From the NCBI RefSeq assembly GCF_032104385.1, contig NZ_DAMCHJ010000003.1, positions 186,001 to 250,000 of the forward strand: 64,000 nt of DNA, read 5' to 3'. Source of the DNA: Tissierella sp032104385 (GTDB taxonomy: Bacteria > Bacillota > Clostridia > Tissierellales > Tissierellaceae). The translations under genes were made by a program, and so were the position numbers. Within the stretch, counting starts at the first letter, position 1; every line of letters begins with the position of its first letter. Under the pieces are notes generated by a model, which ran no database searches, was not told where the DNA came from, and saw nothing but the letters and a program-made list of their open reading frames with translations. Below, one piece after another: positions 8,732-16,928 of this stretch.

Positions 8732-9478
8732 ATGGACTATAAAATAACAATTGATGCATTTGAAGGACCTATGGATTTGTTGCTTCATCTTATTGATAAA
8801 GCGGAGATAGATATATATGATATACCAATTAATCTTATAGCGGAGCAATTTATTGAATATATTAGACAAATGGAAGAGTTGAACTTAGATGTAGCTAGTG
8901 ATTTTTTGGTAATGGCAGCTACATTATTAGAGATTAAATCTAAATTGCTTCTTCCAAACAAAGTTAGTCCTTGCGATACTCAGTTGGAGATGGAGGAAGT
9001 AGACCCTAGAGCAGAGCTTGTAAGGAGATTGGTTGAATATAAAAGGTATAAAAATATAGCGGAAGAGTTACGAATATTCGAAAATATACAATCCAAAGTT
9101 TATTATAAGCCAAAAGAAGATTTAATGGATTTTGAAGATAAAGAATTTCAGCTTGAAGAATTAAACATAGACTTATTATTAAAATCCCTGAGCAATATTA
9201 TTGAAAAAAGGAACAAGGAAAATAAAGTTTTAGACATTAGTGAAATACAGAGAGATGAATTTACATTAGAAGAATGTATAAAGGATATAAAACAAAAACT
9301 TAATATAGACAGAATATTAAAATTTAGTTTTTTCCTAGATGAAAATAGTACTAAAAAAGAAATTATAACATATTTTCTATCTATTTTAGAACTAATCAGA
9401 ATGAAATATATAAATGTAATGCAAGAAGAAGATTTTTCAGATTTAATTATTCGTAGAAGAACAGAAGAGGAGCAGTAG
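8732..9478 (+). CDS. scpA: Segregation and condensation protein A
   Basis: The kleisin subunit of the SMC-ScpAB condensin, which organises and segregates newly replicated origins. 248 residues, full length. The N-terminal FEGPMDLLLHLIDKAEIDI helix binds the SMC neck. ATLLEIKSKLLLP and a central ScpB-binding stretch follow, with a C-terminal winged helix at about 170-245. The ATG at 8732 follows TAGGAG. The spacing to scpB is 3 bases, so the two are translated together. Confidence 0.93.
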   Translation: MDYKITIDAFEGPMDLLLHLIDKAEIDIYDIPINLIAEQFIEYIRQMEELNLDVASDFLVMAATLLEIKSKLLLPNKVSPCDTQLEMEEVDPRAELVRRLVEYKRYKNIAEELRIFENIQSKVYYKPKEDLMDFEDKEFQLEELNIDLLLKSLSNIIEKRNKENKVLDISEIQRDEFTLEECIKDIKQKLNIDRILKFSFFLDENSTKKEIITYFLSILELIRMKYINVMQEEDFSDLIIRRRTEEEQ

Positions 9479-9481
9479 TTT

Positions 9482-10027
9482 ATGGATAGTAAAGAACTTA
9501 AATCTATAATTGAATCTTTATTATTTACTTGGGGTGATCCCTTGGATATTAAGGACATATCATCTATTTTAGAAGTTGATGAGAAAGAGCTATCTAATAT
9601 TATGCAGGAAATGATAGATGAATTCGATTATAATATGCGGGGAATTAAAATAATAAAGGTAAATGATTCTTATCAATTGGGAACTAGACCAGAGAATTTT
9701 GAATGGATTAAAAAATTATCAAATCCTAAGGTAACAAAAAATTTATCTAATGCAGCTTTAGAAACATTATCAATTATTGCTTATAGACAACCTATTATTA
9801 AATCGGATATAGAGGCAATAAGAGGTGTAAGATGTGACAAGGCAATAGAAACATTAGTGGAGAGAGGTATAATTGTAGAGGTTGGACGGCTAGAAAGAGT
9901 AGGCAGACCAATATTATATGGGACTACTGATGTTTTTTTAAGGTGTTTTGGCTTAGAAAGTTTAGATGATTTACCTCCTTTAAAAGATATTGTAGATGAT
10001 ATAAACAATATAAATGTGGAAAAATAA
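9482..10027 (+). CDS. scpB: Segregation and condensation protein B
   Basis: A 181-residue partner of ScpA, made of two winged-helix domains (about 1-80 and 85-165). Typical motifs are LSNAALETLSIIAYRQPI and VGRLERVGRPILYGTT. It dimerises and wraps around the middle of ScpA in the SMC complex. The ATG at 9482 lies 3 bases after the scpA stop. A perfect AT-rich palindrome with a T tail overlaps the stop codon and ends the operon. Confidence 0.93.
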   Translation: MDSKELKSIIESLLFTWGDPLDIKDISSILEVDEKELSNIMQEMIDEFDYNMRGIKIIKVNDSYQLGTRPENFEWIKKLSNPKVTKNLSNAALETLSIIAYRQPIIKSDIEAIRGVRCDKAIETLVERGIIVEVGRLERVGRPILYGTTDVFLRCFGLESLDDLPPLKDIVDDINNINVEK

Positions 10028-10055
10028 TACTAAATTTAGTATTATTTTTCTTTTT
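10022..10055 (+). terminator. Rho-independent terminator after scpB
   Basis: AAATAATACTAAA (10022-10034) pairs perfectly with TTTAGTATTATTT (10035-10047), followed by a T-rich tail. The scpB stop codon lies inside the 5' arm. Confidence 0.7.
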
Positions 10056-10096
10056 TTTGGAAATATATAGATATTAGTCACAAAGGAAGTGATACT

Positions 10097-10639
10097 ATTA
10101 TATATGTTTTTCTTTTTATACTCTTGTGTTTAATAATATTTCTAATACCATTTAAGATTAAAATTTATTATGAGTTTATCAATAGCTCAAAATATAAGAT
10201 AACTCTTACATATTTATTTGGTTTTATTAAAAAGGAGATTGCTTCTACGAATAAATATATAGAGAAAGATAATGCTAATAGATATAATAATTTAAAGTTA
10301 AATTATATTAGGCTTATTCAACATTTTATTAACAAAGGAAAAATGGAAAAGCTATATTTTACAGTCAATATTGGCTTTAATAGTGCTAGTTTATTAGGCA
10401 TATCCATAGGTATTATTTGGGCTATGATTAACAGTATGTTTATGTATTTTCTTAATGATTATGATATAGATAGAATTTATGATAAGGATATACAAGTAAA
10501 TCCAAGATTTAATCAAGATATTTTTGAGTTGTTTTTTTTATGTATAATTAAAGTAAATTTGGTTTATATTATTATTGAATATATTAAGATATTAAAGATG
10601 AGAAAAGGTGGTGAGAGTATTGCCAGAACATCCAATTGA
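10097..10639 (+). CDS. ytfI: DUF2953 family protein (YtfI-like), start codon uncertain
   Basis: A membrane-anchored protein of the DUF2953/YtfI family, function unknown, found next to ytfJ in spore formers. The N terminus is one hydrophobic helix. A charged middle follows and a second hydrophobic region lies near the C terminus (NLVYIIIEYIKIL). The ribosome-binding site AAAGGAAGTGAT (10082-10093) has no in-frame ATG, GTG or TTG at normal distance. In frame lie ATT (10097) and ATA (10100); the TTG at 10124 is too far away and would cut the helix. The ATG at 10104 is out of frame unless one T is missing from the T run at 10107-10111. The product overlaps ytfJ by 20 bases. Confidence 0.65.
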   Translation: MIYVFLFILLCLIIFLIPFKIKIYYEFINSSKYKITLTYLFGFIKKEIASTNKYIEKDNANRYNNLKLNYIRLIQHFINKGKMEKLYFTVNIGFNSASLLGISIGIIWAMINSMFMYFLNDYDIDRIYDKDIQVNPRFNQDIFELFFLCIIKVNLVYIIIEYIKILKMRKGGESIARTSN

Positions 10640-11051
10640 AGGATTAATGAAAACGACAATGACTAGCTTAAAAGAAATGGTAGATGTAAATACTATTGTA
10701 GGCGATGCTGTACATGCAGCAGATGGTTCTGTGATAATACCAGTTTCTAAGATATCATTTGGATTTGCATCAGGTGGAAGTGAGTTTAGTAGAGATAAAA
10801 AAAATAATATGTTAGATGGAGATTTTCCATTTGGTGGAGGAAGTGGAGCAGGTGTTTCTGTATCACCAGTAGGATTTATTGTTGTAGGGAATGAACAGAT
10901 AAAGTTACTAACAGTGGATGAAGGTAGTAGTGCTCTAACAAATCTACTTGGATTTGTTGAGAAAATGGCGGGTAATTTACAGCAGTCCTTTGCTAGTAAA
11001 AATAACAATACTAATACTCAAGAAAATATGAATTGTAATGAAATACATTAG
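10620..11051 (+). CDS. ytfJ: GerW/YtfJ family sporulation protein
   Basis: A 143-residue protein of the YtfJ (GerW) family, produced in the forespore and needed for normal spore germination in Bacillus. The HPIEGLMKT start, DVNTIVGDAV, ISFGFASGGSEF and GFIVVG segments match the family. The glycine-rich middle (FPFGGGSGAGVS) is typical. I chose the TTG at 10620 (MPEHPIEGLM), about 6 bases after AAAGGTGGTGA; the GTG codons at 10608 and 10611 lie within that ribosome-binding site. The gene is translationally coupled to ytfI. Confidence 0.88.
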   Translation: MPEHPIEGLMKTTMTSLKEMVDVNTIVGDAVHAADGSVIIPVSKISFGFASGGSEFSRDKKNNMLDGDFPFGGGSGAGVSVSPVGFIVVGNEQIKLLTVDEGSSALTNLLGFVEKMAGNLQQSFASKNNNTNTQENMNCNEIH

Positions 11052-11079
11052 AAATTCACAAATTATTTTCTATATTAGG

Positions 11080-11105
11080 AGCAGGATATATATCTTGCTT
11101 CTTTT
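11080..11105 (+). terminator. Probable terminator after ytfJ
   Basis: AGCAGGAT (11080-11087) pairs with ATCTTGCT (11092-11099), with one G-U pair and a 4-base loop. TCTTTT follows. Confidence 0.55.
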
Positions 11106-11137
11106 AAATTAAAGTGGATTGATAGGAGGTTATCTCA

Positions 11138-12238
11138 ATGAAAGTATATAAATATATAGCTTTGATATTGATAATAATTTTAAGTTCTAGTATAGTATAT
11201 GGTGAAAATTTAAGTTTAAGTGCTGAATCTTGTATATTAATAGAGGGGCAAACGGGAAGAATACTTTATGAAAAAGATGCACATAGAAAAATGCCAATGG
11301 CAAGTACTACAAAGATTATGACAGCTTTAGTTGCGCTAGAAAAAGGAAGTCTGGATGATAAAGTGGTTATTAAGAATGAATGTGTGGGTATAGAAGGGTC
11401 TAGTATATATTTAAGAGAGGGAGAAGTTATCACCTTAAGGGATATGCTTTATGGTTTGATGCTAAGATCAGGAAATGATGTGGCAGAAGCTATAGCCTTA
11501 CATATTAGTGGAAGTATGGATAGTTTTGTATCCTTAATGAATGAGAAGGCCAAATCAATAGGAGCATTAAATACAAATTTTGTTAACCCTCATGGTTTGC
11601 ACAATGATTTACATTATTCAACTGCTTATGATTTAGCGTTGATAACAAAAGCAGCATTTTCATATGATGAATTTGCTAATATTGTAAAGTCCAAGTCCTA
11701 TGTTTCAGATAGAATAGAAAATAATTATTTTTATAATAAAAACAAAACTTTATGGGAATATAATGGTGGAGACGGTGTCAAAACTGGATATACAACTAAA
11801 TCAGGTAGGTGTTTAGTTTCATCAGCAAGTAAAAATGGTATGCGTCTTATAGCAGTATCTCTTAGGGCTGGTGATTGGTTTAATGATAATTATAAATTAT
11901 TGGACTATGGATTTAATAATTATAAACAATCTTTTATATACGATAAAGGACAATTTCTAAAAAAACTAAATGTAATTAATGGAAACAAGGGATATGTTGA
12001 TTTAGTTACTGAGAAAACTTTTTTTTATCCATTGAAAGAAGGAGAAAGAGAGAAGGTAAAGATTAGTATAGATATTCCCAGTGATATTGAAGCTCCTATA
12101 GGAAAAGGAGATAAAATAGGTTATATTTACACATATTTAGATGGTCATTTAATAAATAAGAGTGATTTGATAGCTAAATCTTCTGTAAGAAGGATTAATT
12201 CTATAGAGAAACTTTTTAATAATATTAAGTTTAAATAG
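11138..12238 (+). CDS. D-alanyl-D-alanine carboxypeptidase (second S11 paralogue)
   Basis: A 366-residue S11 carboxypeptidase with signal peptide (KYIALILIIILSSSIVYG, cut near residue 22). The active site is S56-x-x-K59 (STTK), with S111-G-N113 and K215-T-G. A PBP5-C-like domain lies at about 255-340. It differs from the paralogue at 6883, so this is not a recent duplication. The ATG at 11138 follows ATAGGAGGTTATCTCA. It lies between ytfJ and rluB, a position close to that of dacB/dacF genes in the Bacillus scpAB-rluB region, so a cortex-maturation role is plausible but inferred. Confidence 0.85.
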   Translation: MKVYKYIALILIIILSSSIVYGENLSLSAESCILIEGQTGRILYEKDAHRKMPMASTTKIMTALVALEKGSLDDKVVIKNECVGIEGSSIYLREGEVITLRDMLYGLMLRSGNDVAEAIALHISGSMDSFVSLMNEKAKSIGALNTNFVNPHGLHNDLHYSTAYDLALITKAAFSYDEFANIVKSKSYVSDRIENNYFYNKNKTLWEYNGGDGVKTGYTTKSGRCLVSSASKNGMRLIAVSLRAGDWFNDNYKLLDYGFNNYKQSFIYDKGQFLKKLNVINGNKGYVDLVTEKTFFYPLKEGEREKVKISIDIPSDIEAPIGKGDKIGYIYTYLDGHLINKSDLIAKSSVRRINSIEKLFNNIKFK

Positions 12239-12316
12239 AATTATATGGAATATGAATTTACATTCCAATGGAAAAGGGGTAATATAGTAATACAAGATGT
12301 TGAAAGGGGCTTTAAA

Positions 12317-13024
12317 ATGAGATTACAAAAATATATTGCATTATGTGGTGTAACTTCAAGAAGGAAGGCAGAAGAATTAATAGTAGAAGGTAAAGTAAAG
12401 GTAAATAACAAGGTGATTAAGGAGTTAGGCACTACTATAGACCCAGATAAGGATATAGTAAAAGTAAATGATAAACGAATTCAAGTTGAAAGAAAAAAAG
12501 TTTATATCATGTTAAACAAACCTATGGGGTTTGTAACTACTTTAAAGGATGAGAAAGATAGAAAAATAGTAACAGATTTAATAGAGGATGTGAAAGAGAG
12601 GATTTATCCTGTAGGAAGATTAGATACAGATACTACAGGGCTTTTGATTTTAACTAATGATGGTGATTTGGCTTATAAGCTTACTCATCCAAGTAAAGAA
12701 ATATTAAAGAGATATATAGCTATTGTAGATGGTGTGCCAAATAAAAGAGAATTAGAAAAATTTAGACATGGACTGATAATTGACGGTAGAGTTACTTCTG
12801 AGGCTTATATAAAAATAGCCAAGAGATATGAAACTGAATCTATTCTTGATATTTCTATACATGAAGGAAGAAATAGACAAGTAAAAAAAATGTGTGAAGC
12901 CATTAACCATCCTGTTAAAAAATTAAAGAGGATTGCTATAGGTGAGTTAGAGCTTGGTGGTTTAGATATAGGAAATTGGAGATTTTTAGAAAATGATGAA
13001 ATTGAATATCTAAAGAAACTTTAG
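12317..13024 (+). CDS. rluB: 23S rRNA pseudouridine synthase, RluB/RsuA family
   Basis: A 235-residue enzyme that isomerises uridine in 23S rRNA. An S4 RNA-binding domain (1-60, LQKYIALCGVTSRRKAEELI) precedes the catalytic domain. The active-site motif GRLDTDTTGLLILTNDG carries the catalytic Asp, and HEGRNRQVKKM is the conserved C-terminal motif. The longer frame from 12245 is ignored: the ATG at 12317 has AAAGGGG 7 bases upstream and starts exactly where the S4 domain begins. The gene follows the carboxypeptidase and precedes a GNAT gene by 17 bases. Confidence 0.9.
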   Translation: MRLQKYIALCGVTSRRKAEELIVEGKVKVNNKVIKELGTTIDPDKDIVKVNDKRIQVERKKVYIMLNKPMGFVTTLKDEKDRKIVTDLIEDVKERIYPVGRLDTDTTGLLILTNDGDLAYKLTHPSKEILKRYIAIVDGVPNKRELEKFRHGLIIDGRVTSEAYIKIAKRYETESILDISIHEGRNRQVKKMCEAINHPVKKLKRIAIGELELGGLDIGNWRFLENDEIEYLKKL

Positions 13025-13041
13025 TTATAGTAGGTGAAGAT

Positions 13042-13449
13042 ATGTTATTATTCCGAAATTATAAAATAGATGAGATTGACAAAATAAAAGAAATTTTAAA
13101 TAAAGAGGGGATTGAGGATTTACTTATAGAAGATATTGTTTATGTTGTTTTAGAGGATAAGGAATTAATTGGAGTGGGGAAAGCAATAGAAAAGGATGAA
13201 AAATGGATATTACAATATTTAGTAATTAGACATGATAAACGAAAACAAAAATTAGGAGATGGACTTTTTAGGGCAATACTAAATAAACTTTATAACCAAG
13301 GTGTTGAAAAGATTTATTGTAGTTCCGTTAATACTTATTTGATAAAACAAGGGTTTATCCTAAACTGTGATAATCAATTAGAACTGAATATACATGATTT
13401 TTTTAATAAAGGCTGTAGTTGTTGTGGAGGATATAATGAATTACAATGA
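13042..13449 (+). CDS. GNAT family N-acetyltransferase with a cysteine-rich C-terminal tail
   Basis: A 135-residue GNAT-fold protein. The acetyl-CoA-binding strand-loop appears as YLVIRHDKRKQKLGDGLF (normally V-x-x-x-x-R-x-x-G-x-G/A), followed by the YIKQGF-like C-terminal helix as TYLIKQGF. The substrate is unknown. The last 15 residues carry the cluster CSCCGG, which is unusual for GNAT enzymes and may bind metal. The ATG at 13042 follows TAGGTGAAGAT. The gene overlaps the next by 14 bases, so translation is coupled to the tRNA methyltransferase. Confidence 0.75.
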   Translation: MLLFRNYKIDEIDKIKEILNKEGIEDLLIEDIVYVVLEDKELIGVGKAIEKDEKWILQYLVIRHDKRKQKLGDGLFRAILNKLYNQGVEKIYCSSVNTYLIKQGFILNCDNQLELNIHDFFNKGCSCCGGYNELQ

Positions 13450-14020
13450 AATCATAAATACTTTAAAGATATCTAGAGATATAATTTATAATTGTGTAAA
13501 AGAAGGACATACTGTAGTTGATTGTACTGTTGGTAATGGACATGATACAGTTTTATTGGCTGAATTAGTTGGTTCAAATGGAAAGGTCTATGGATTTGAC
13601 ATTCAAAAAGAGGCGTTAGAGATAACATTTGAAAAATTGACTTGTGAAAACCTAAACAATAGGGTAATATTAATAGAGAATGGTCATGAAAATATTGATT
13701 TATATATTGATGAAAAAGTAAATTTTGTTATTTATAATTTAGGATACTTACCTAAGGGAAATAAAGACATTAAAACTTCTAAAGACACAACTTTAGTATC
13801 TTTAGAAAAATCGCTTAATTTATTGAAAGATAATGGAATAATTCTTATTACTTGTTACATAGGTCATGAAGGTGGACTTGAAGAAAAGAATGCAGTAGAA
13901 GATTTTTTAAAAGGACTTGATCAAAAAAAATATAATGTAATAAAATATGATTTTATCAATCAAAGGAATTATCCACCTATTTTATATGGAGTGGAGAAAG
14001 CTAAAACTAGGAGGGACTAA
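13436..14020 (+). CDS. mnmM: MnmM (YtqB-type) tRNA 2-thiouridine-modification methyltransferase
   Basis: A 194-residue class I SAM-dependent methyltransferase of the YtqB family. The Bacillus member, MnmM, makes the final methylation at the wobble mnm5(s2)U in tRNA. The SAM-binding motif DCTVGNGHDTVLLA is close to the N terminus, followed by VYGFDIQKEAL. NLGYLPKGNKDI and ITCYIGHEGG are family-specific blocks. The ATG at 13436 follows GTGGAGG inside the GNAT gene. The codons at the end hold the AGGAGG that serves the next gene. Confidence 0.85.
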   Translation: MNYNEIINTLKISRDIIYNCVKEGHTVVDCTVGNGHDTVLLAELVGSNGKVYGFDIQKEALEITFEKLTCENLNNRVILIENGHENIDLYIDEKVNFVIYNLGYLPKGNKDIKTSKDTTLVSLEKSLNLLKDNGIILITCYIGHEGGLEEKNAVEDFLKGLDQKKYNVIKYDFINQRNYPPILYGVEKAKTRRD

Positions 14021-14021
14021 A

Positions 14022-15422
14022 ATGGCAGGTGTAAAAATCACAGACACAATTTTAAGAGATGCTCATCAATCTTTGATAGCAACAAGAATGAGATTAGAGG
14101 ATATGCTTCCTATAGCAGAAAAACTTGATAATGTTGGGTTTTATGCATTAGAAGTATGGGGAGGCGCTACATTTGATTCTTGCTTAAGATTTTTAGATGA
14201 AGATCCTTGGGAAAGATTAAGGGCGCTTAGAAAGGTGTTTAAAAAGACGAAACTACAAATGTTATTAAGAGGTCAAAATCTTTTAGGATATAGACATTAT
14301 CCTGATGATGTAGTAGAGGAGTTTGTGAAAAAATCAATTGAAAATGGAATAGACATTATTAGAGTATTTGATGCTTTAAATGATATTAGAAATATAAAGA
14401 AATCAATAGAAGCAACGAAAAAATATGGGGGACATGCTCAAGCAGCAATTTCTTATACAACAAGTCCTATACACAATATAAAGTATTATGTAAACTTAGC
14501 TAAAGAGATGGAGAGTTTAGGAGTTGATTCAATATGTATTAAAGATATGGCGGGAATTCTTCTTCCATATCCAGCAAAAGAATTAGTTAAGGAAATGAAG
14601 AAAGCAGTAAAAGTACCAATAGAAGTACATTCCCATTTTACAAGTGGAATAGCAAATCAAACCTATATGCAAGCTATAGAAGCTGGAGCAGATATTATAG
14701 ATACTGCAATATCACCTTTAGGAAATGGTACATCTCAACCTGCAACAGAGCCAATGATTGCATCTTTAGAAGGTTCTCCTTATTATCCTAGTGATATTGA
14801 TATGAAATTATTGTTAGAAGTATCAGATTATTTTAAAGGATTGAGAGATAAGTATCTAAAAGAAGGGTTACTTAATACTAAAGTATTAAATGTAGATGTA
14901 AATACATTAATATATCAAGTGCCAGGCGGTATGCTTTCCAACTTAGTATCACAATTAAAAAGTCAGGGTAAAGAGGATAAATTTGATGAGGTTTTAAAAG
15001 AAGTTCCTAGAGTAAGGGAAGATTTTGGGTATCCTCCTTTAGTAACTCCAATGAGTCAAATGGTTGGAACACAAGCAGTATTTAATGTAATACTTGGGGA
15101 GAGATATAAAATGGTACCTACTGAAGCTAAAAATTATGTGAAGGGCTTATATGGTAAACCAACCTTACCTATATCAGAAGAAATTAAAAAGAAAATTATT
15201 GGTGATGAAGAAGTATTTACAGGTAGACCTGCTGATTTAATGGAGCCTCAGTTAGATGAGTTTAGAAAAGAGATTAAACAATATATTGAACAAGATGAAG
15301 ATGTTTTGACTTATGCTTTATTTCCACAGGTAGCTATAGAATTCTTTAAGCAAAGACAAGCCAAAAAGTATAAAATAGATACAGAATTATTAAATGAAGA
15401 GTTTCAAACATATCCAGTTTAA
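14022..15422 (+). CDS. Carboxyltransferase subunit (pyruvate carboxylase subunit B / oxaloacetate decarboxylase alpha / 5S family), no biotinyl domain
   Basis: A 466-residue HMGL-like TIM barrel that moves a carboxyl group between biotin and pyruvate/oxaloacetate. TDTILRDAHQSL near the N terminus (metal-binding Asp) and EVWGGATFDSCLRFL are diagnostic. The metal site HSH follows in VPIEVHSHFTSG, and the PYC_OADA domain lies at about 300-440. The protein ends soon after this domain, so the biotinyl carrier must be encoded elsewhere; none is in this window. The ATG at 14022 is served by AGGAGG within mnmM. Oxaloacetate decarboxylase, pyruvate carboxylase and transcarboxylase cannot be told apart here. 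Confidence 0.85.
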   Translation: MAGVKITDTILRDAHQSLIATRMRLEDMLPIAEKLDNVGFYALEVWGGATFDSCLRFLDEDPWERLRALRKVFKKTKLQMLLRGQNLLGYRHYPDDVVEEFVKKSIENGIDIIRVFDALNDIRNIKKSIEATKKYGGHAQAAISYTTSPIHNIKYYVNLAKEMESLGVDSICIKDMAGILLPYPAKELVKEMKKAVKVPIEVHSHFTSGIANQTYMQAIEAGADIIDTAISPLGNGTSQPATEPMIASLEGSPYYPSDIDMKLLLEVSDYFKGLRDKYLKEGLLNTKVLNVDVNTLIYQVPGGMLSNLVSQLKSQGKEDKFDEVLKEVPRVREDFGYPPLVTPMSQMVGTQAVFNVILGERYKMVPTEAKNYVKGLYGKPTLPISEEIKKKIIGDEEVFTGRPADLMEPQLDEFRKEIKQYIEQDEDVLTYALFPQVAIEFFKQRQAKKYKIDTELLNEEFQTYPV

Positions 15423-15449
15423 AATGAGCCTTTAAAGGCTCATTTTTTC
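15423..15449 (+). terminator. Rho-independent terminator
   Basis: AATGAGCC (15423-15430) pairs with GGCTCATT (15437-15444) around a 6-base loop, followed by a T run. It ends the carboxyltransferase transcript before the oxidoreductase operon. Confidence 0.9.
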
Positions 15450-15516
15450 TGTAATAAATATTATCAATATGAAGTTAAACTTGCAAAATAAATATTAATC
15501 CATTAAAAATGAAATA

Positions 15517-15549
15517 AAACTTGCAATAGATATTTTGTTTTGATATTAT
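15517..15549 (+). promoter_or_regulatory. Promoter of the 2-oxoacid:ferredoxin oxidoreductase operon
   Basis: TTGCAA (15521-15526), a 17-base spacer and TATTAT (15544-15549) form a good SigmaA promoter about 40 bases before the first gene. The 10-mer AAACTTGCAA that includes the -35 also occurs at 15477-15486, exactly 40 bases upstream, which may mark an activator or repressor site. Confidence 0.65.
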
Positions 15550-15588
15550 TATATTAAGAAATAAATACATCATAAGGGGGAAATAAAA

Positions 15589-15789
15589 TTGTCGATGAAG
15601 ACAGAAAAATCTCTTACAGTAGATAAAAATTGGTGTAAAGGATGCGGCATTTGTGTTGCATTTTGTCCTAAAAATGTACTTGAAATAAAGGATGGAAAAG
15701 TTAATATTAAAGATTTAGATTCATGTATAAAATGCGGACAATGTGAACTTAGATGTCCAGATTTTGCTATTTATTTAGGGGGCGAATAA
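15589..15789 (+). CDS. 2-oxoacid:ferredoxin oxidoreductase, delta subunit (2[4Fe-4S] ferredoxin type)
   Basis: A 66-residue ferredoxin-like subunit. It has two complete CxxCxxCxxxCP clusters: CKGCGICVAFCP near the N terminus and CIKCGQCELRCP in the second half. It passes electrons from the TPP-bound intermediate in the beta subunit to free ferredoxin. TTG at 15589 has AAGGGGG 8 bases upstream; the ATG at 15595 would be 14 bases away and is less likely. It is the first of four tightly packed genes in the order delta-alpha-beta-gamma. Confidence 0.88.
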   Translation: MSMKTEKSLTVDKNWCKGCGICVAFCPKNVLEIKDGKVNIKDLDSCIKCGQCELRCPDFAIYLGGE

Positions 15790-15790
15790 G

Positions 15791-16927
15791 ATGACCGAAA
15801 AAAGTATTAAATTGATGCAAGGTAATGAAGCTTGTGTAGAGGGGGCTATTGCTGCAGGTATGAGGTTCTATGCAGGATATCCTATAACACCATCTACTGA
15901 AATCGCAGAGCTTTCAGCTGAAAGATTACCCAAAATTGGTGGAAAGTTTATTCAAATGGAAGATGAAATAGCCAGTATATCTGCTACTATTGGTGCTGCT
16001 ATATCAGGAACTAAAGCTATGACAGCAACCAGTGGTCCAGGATTTTCTCTTAAGCAAGAGGGCATAGGATATGGGGTAATAACTGAAACACCTTGTGTGA
16101 TTGTAAACGTTCAAAGAGGTGGCCCAAGTACAGGTTTGCCAACAGCTCCAGCTCAAGGTGAAATTATGCAAGCTAGGTGGGGAACTCATGGAGACCATTC
16201 CATTATAGCTTTGTATCCATGGTCAGTGAAGGAAATTTATAAAACAACTATAAGAGCATTTAATTTAGCGGAAAAATATAGAACTCCAGTAATTCTTTTA
16301 ATGGATGAAGTAATCGGACATATGAGAGAAAAGATAGAGTTATCTGATGAAGAAAAAATAGAAATATATAATAGAAAGAGACCAAGTTGTTCACCAGAGG
16401 AATATAAGCCATATAGAGTACAGGAAGGAGATATCGTTCCTGAGATGGCTGGCTTTGGTGAAGGATATAGATTTCATGTAACAGGGCTAGTACATAGCGA
16501 ATCAGGTTTTCCGTCAGGAAACGAAAAAATAGCTGAATCCTTAATTAATAGATTAATAGATAAAATAGAAGATAATGTAGATGATATTGTGGAAGTACAA
16601 GAATATTTACTAGATGATGCAGATGTTGCTATCGTTGCTTTTGGTTCCACAGCGCGTTCTGCTAAATCAGCTATAGATGCCTTAAGAGAGCAGGGAATAA
16701 AGGCAGGTTTATTTAGACCTATTACCATTTGGCCTTTAGCAGAAAAACAATTAATAGATTTATCAAATAAAGTTAATCGTATAGTAGTTGTAGAAATGAA
16801 TATGGGTCAATATTTCTTAGAAGTAGATAGGGTTGCAGGAAAGCATGCTAAGGTGGAGAAATATGGCAGGGTTAATGGAGAGCTTATAACTCCAGAAGAA
16901 ATTATTTCTTTTATTAAGGAGGTTTAA
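15791..16927 (+). CDS. 2-oxoacid:ferredoxin oxidoreductase, alpha subunit
   Basis: A 378-residue alpha subunit, which combines the pyrimidine-binding TPP domain with a transketolase C-like domain. GYPITPSTEIAE and EDEIASISATIGA are the pyrimidine-domain motifs, and the ATSGPGFSLKQEG block is shared by the KorA/VorB group. The gene starts 1 base after the delta stop. The family oxidises a 2-oxoacid and CoA to acyl-CoA, CO2 and reduced ferredoxin. 2-oxoglutarate or branched 2-oxoacids are likely substrates, since pyruvate enzymes of this kind are usually one fused polypeptide in clostridia. Confidence 0.87.
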   Translation: MTEKSIKLMQGNEACVEGAIAAGMRFYAGYPITPSTEIAELSAERLPKIGGKFIQMEDEIASISATIGAAISGTKAMTATSGPGFSLKQEGIGYGVITETPCVIVNVQRGGPSTGLPTAPAQGEIMQARWGTHGDHSIIALYPWSVKEIYKTTIRAFNLAEKYRTPVILLMDEVIGHMREKIELSDEEKIEIYNRKRPSCSPEEYKPYRVQEGDIVPEMAGFGEGYRFHVTGLVHSESGFPSGNEKIAESLINRLIDKIEDNVDDIVEVQEYLLDDADVAIVAFGSTARSAKSAIDALREQGIKAGLFRPITIWPLAEKQLIDLSNKVNRIVVVEMNMGQYFLEVDRVAGKHAKVEKYGRVNGELITPEEIISFIKEV

Positions 16928-16928
16928 A

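Noticed and set aside
10592..11008. 138-codon minus-strand frame opposite ytfJ
   Set aside because: Low-complexity proline/serine translation of the glycine-rich ytfJ; no ribosome-binding site.
12245..12316. Upstream extension of rluB
   Set aside because: The S4 domain begins at the ATG at 12317, which has a good AAAGGGG site; the extension has no conserved residues.
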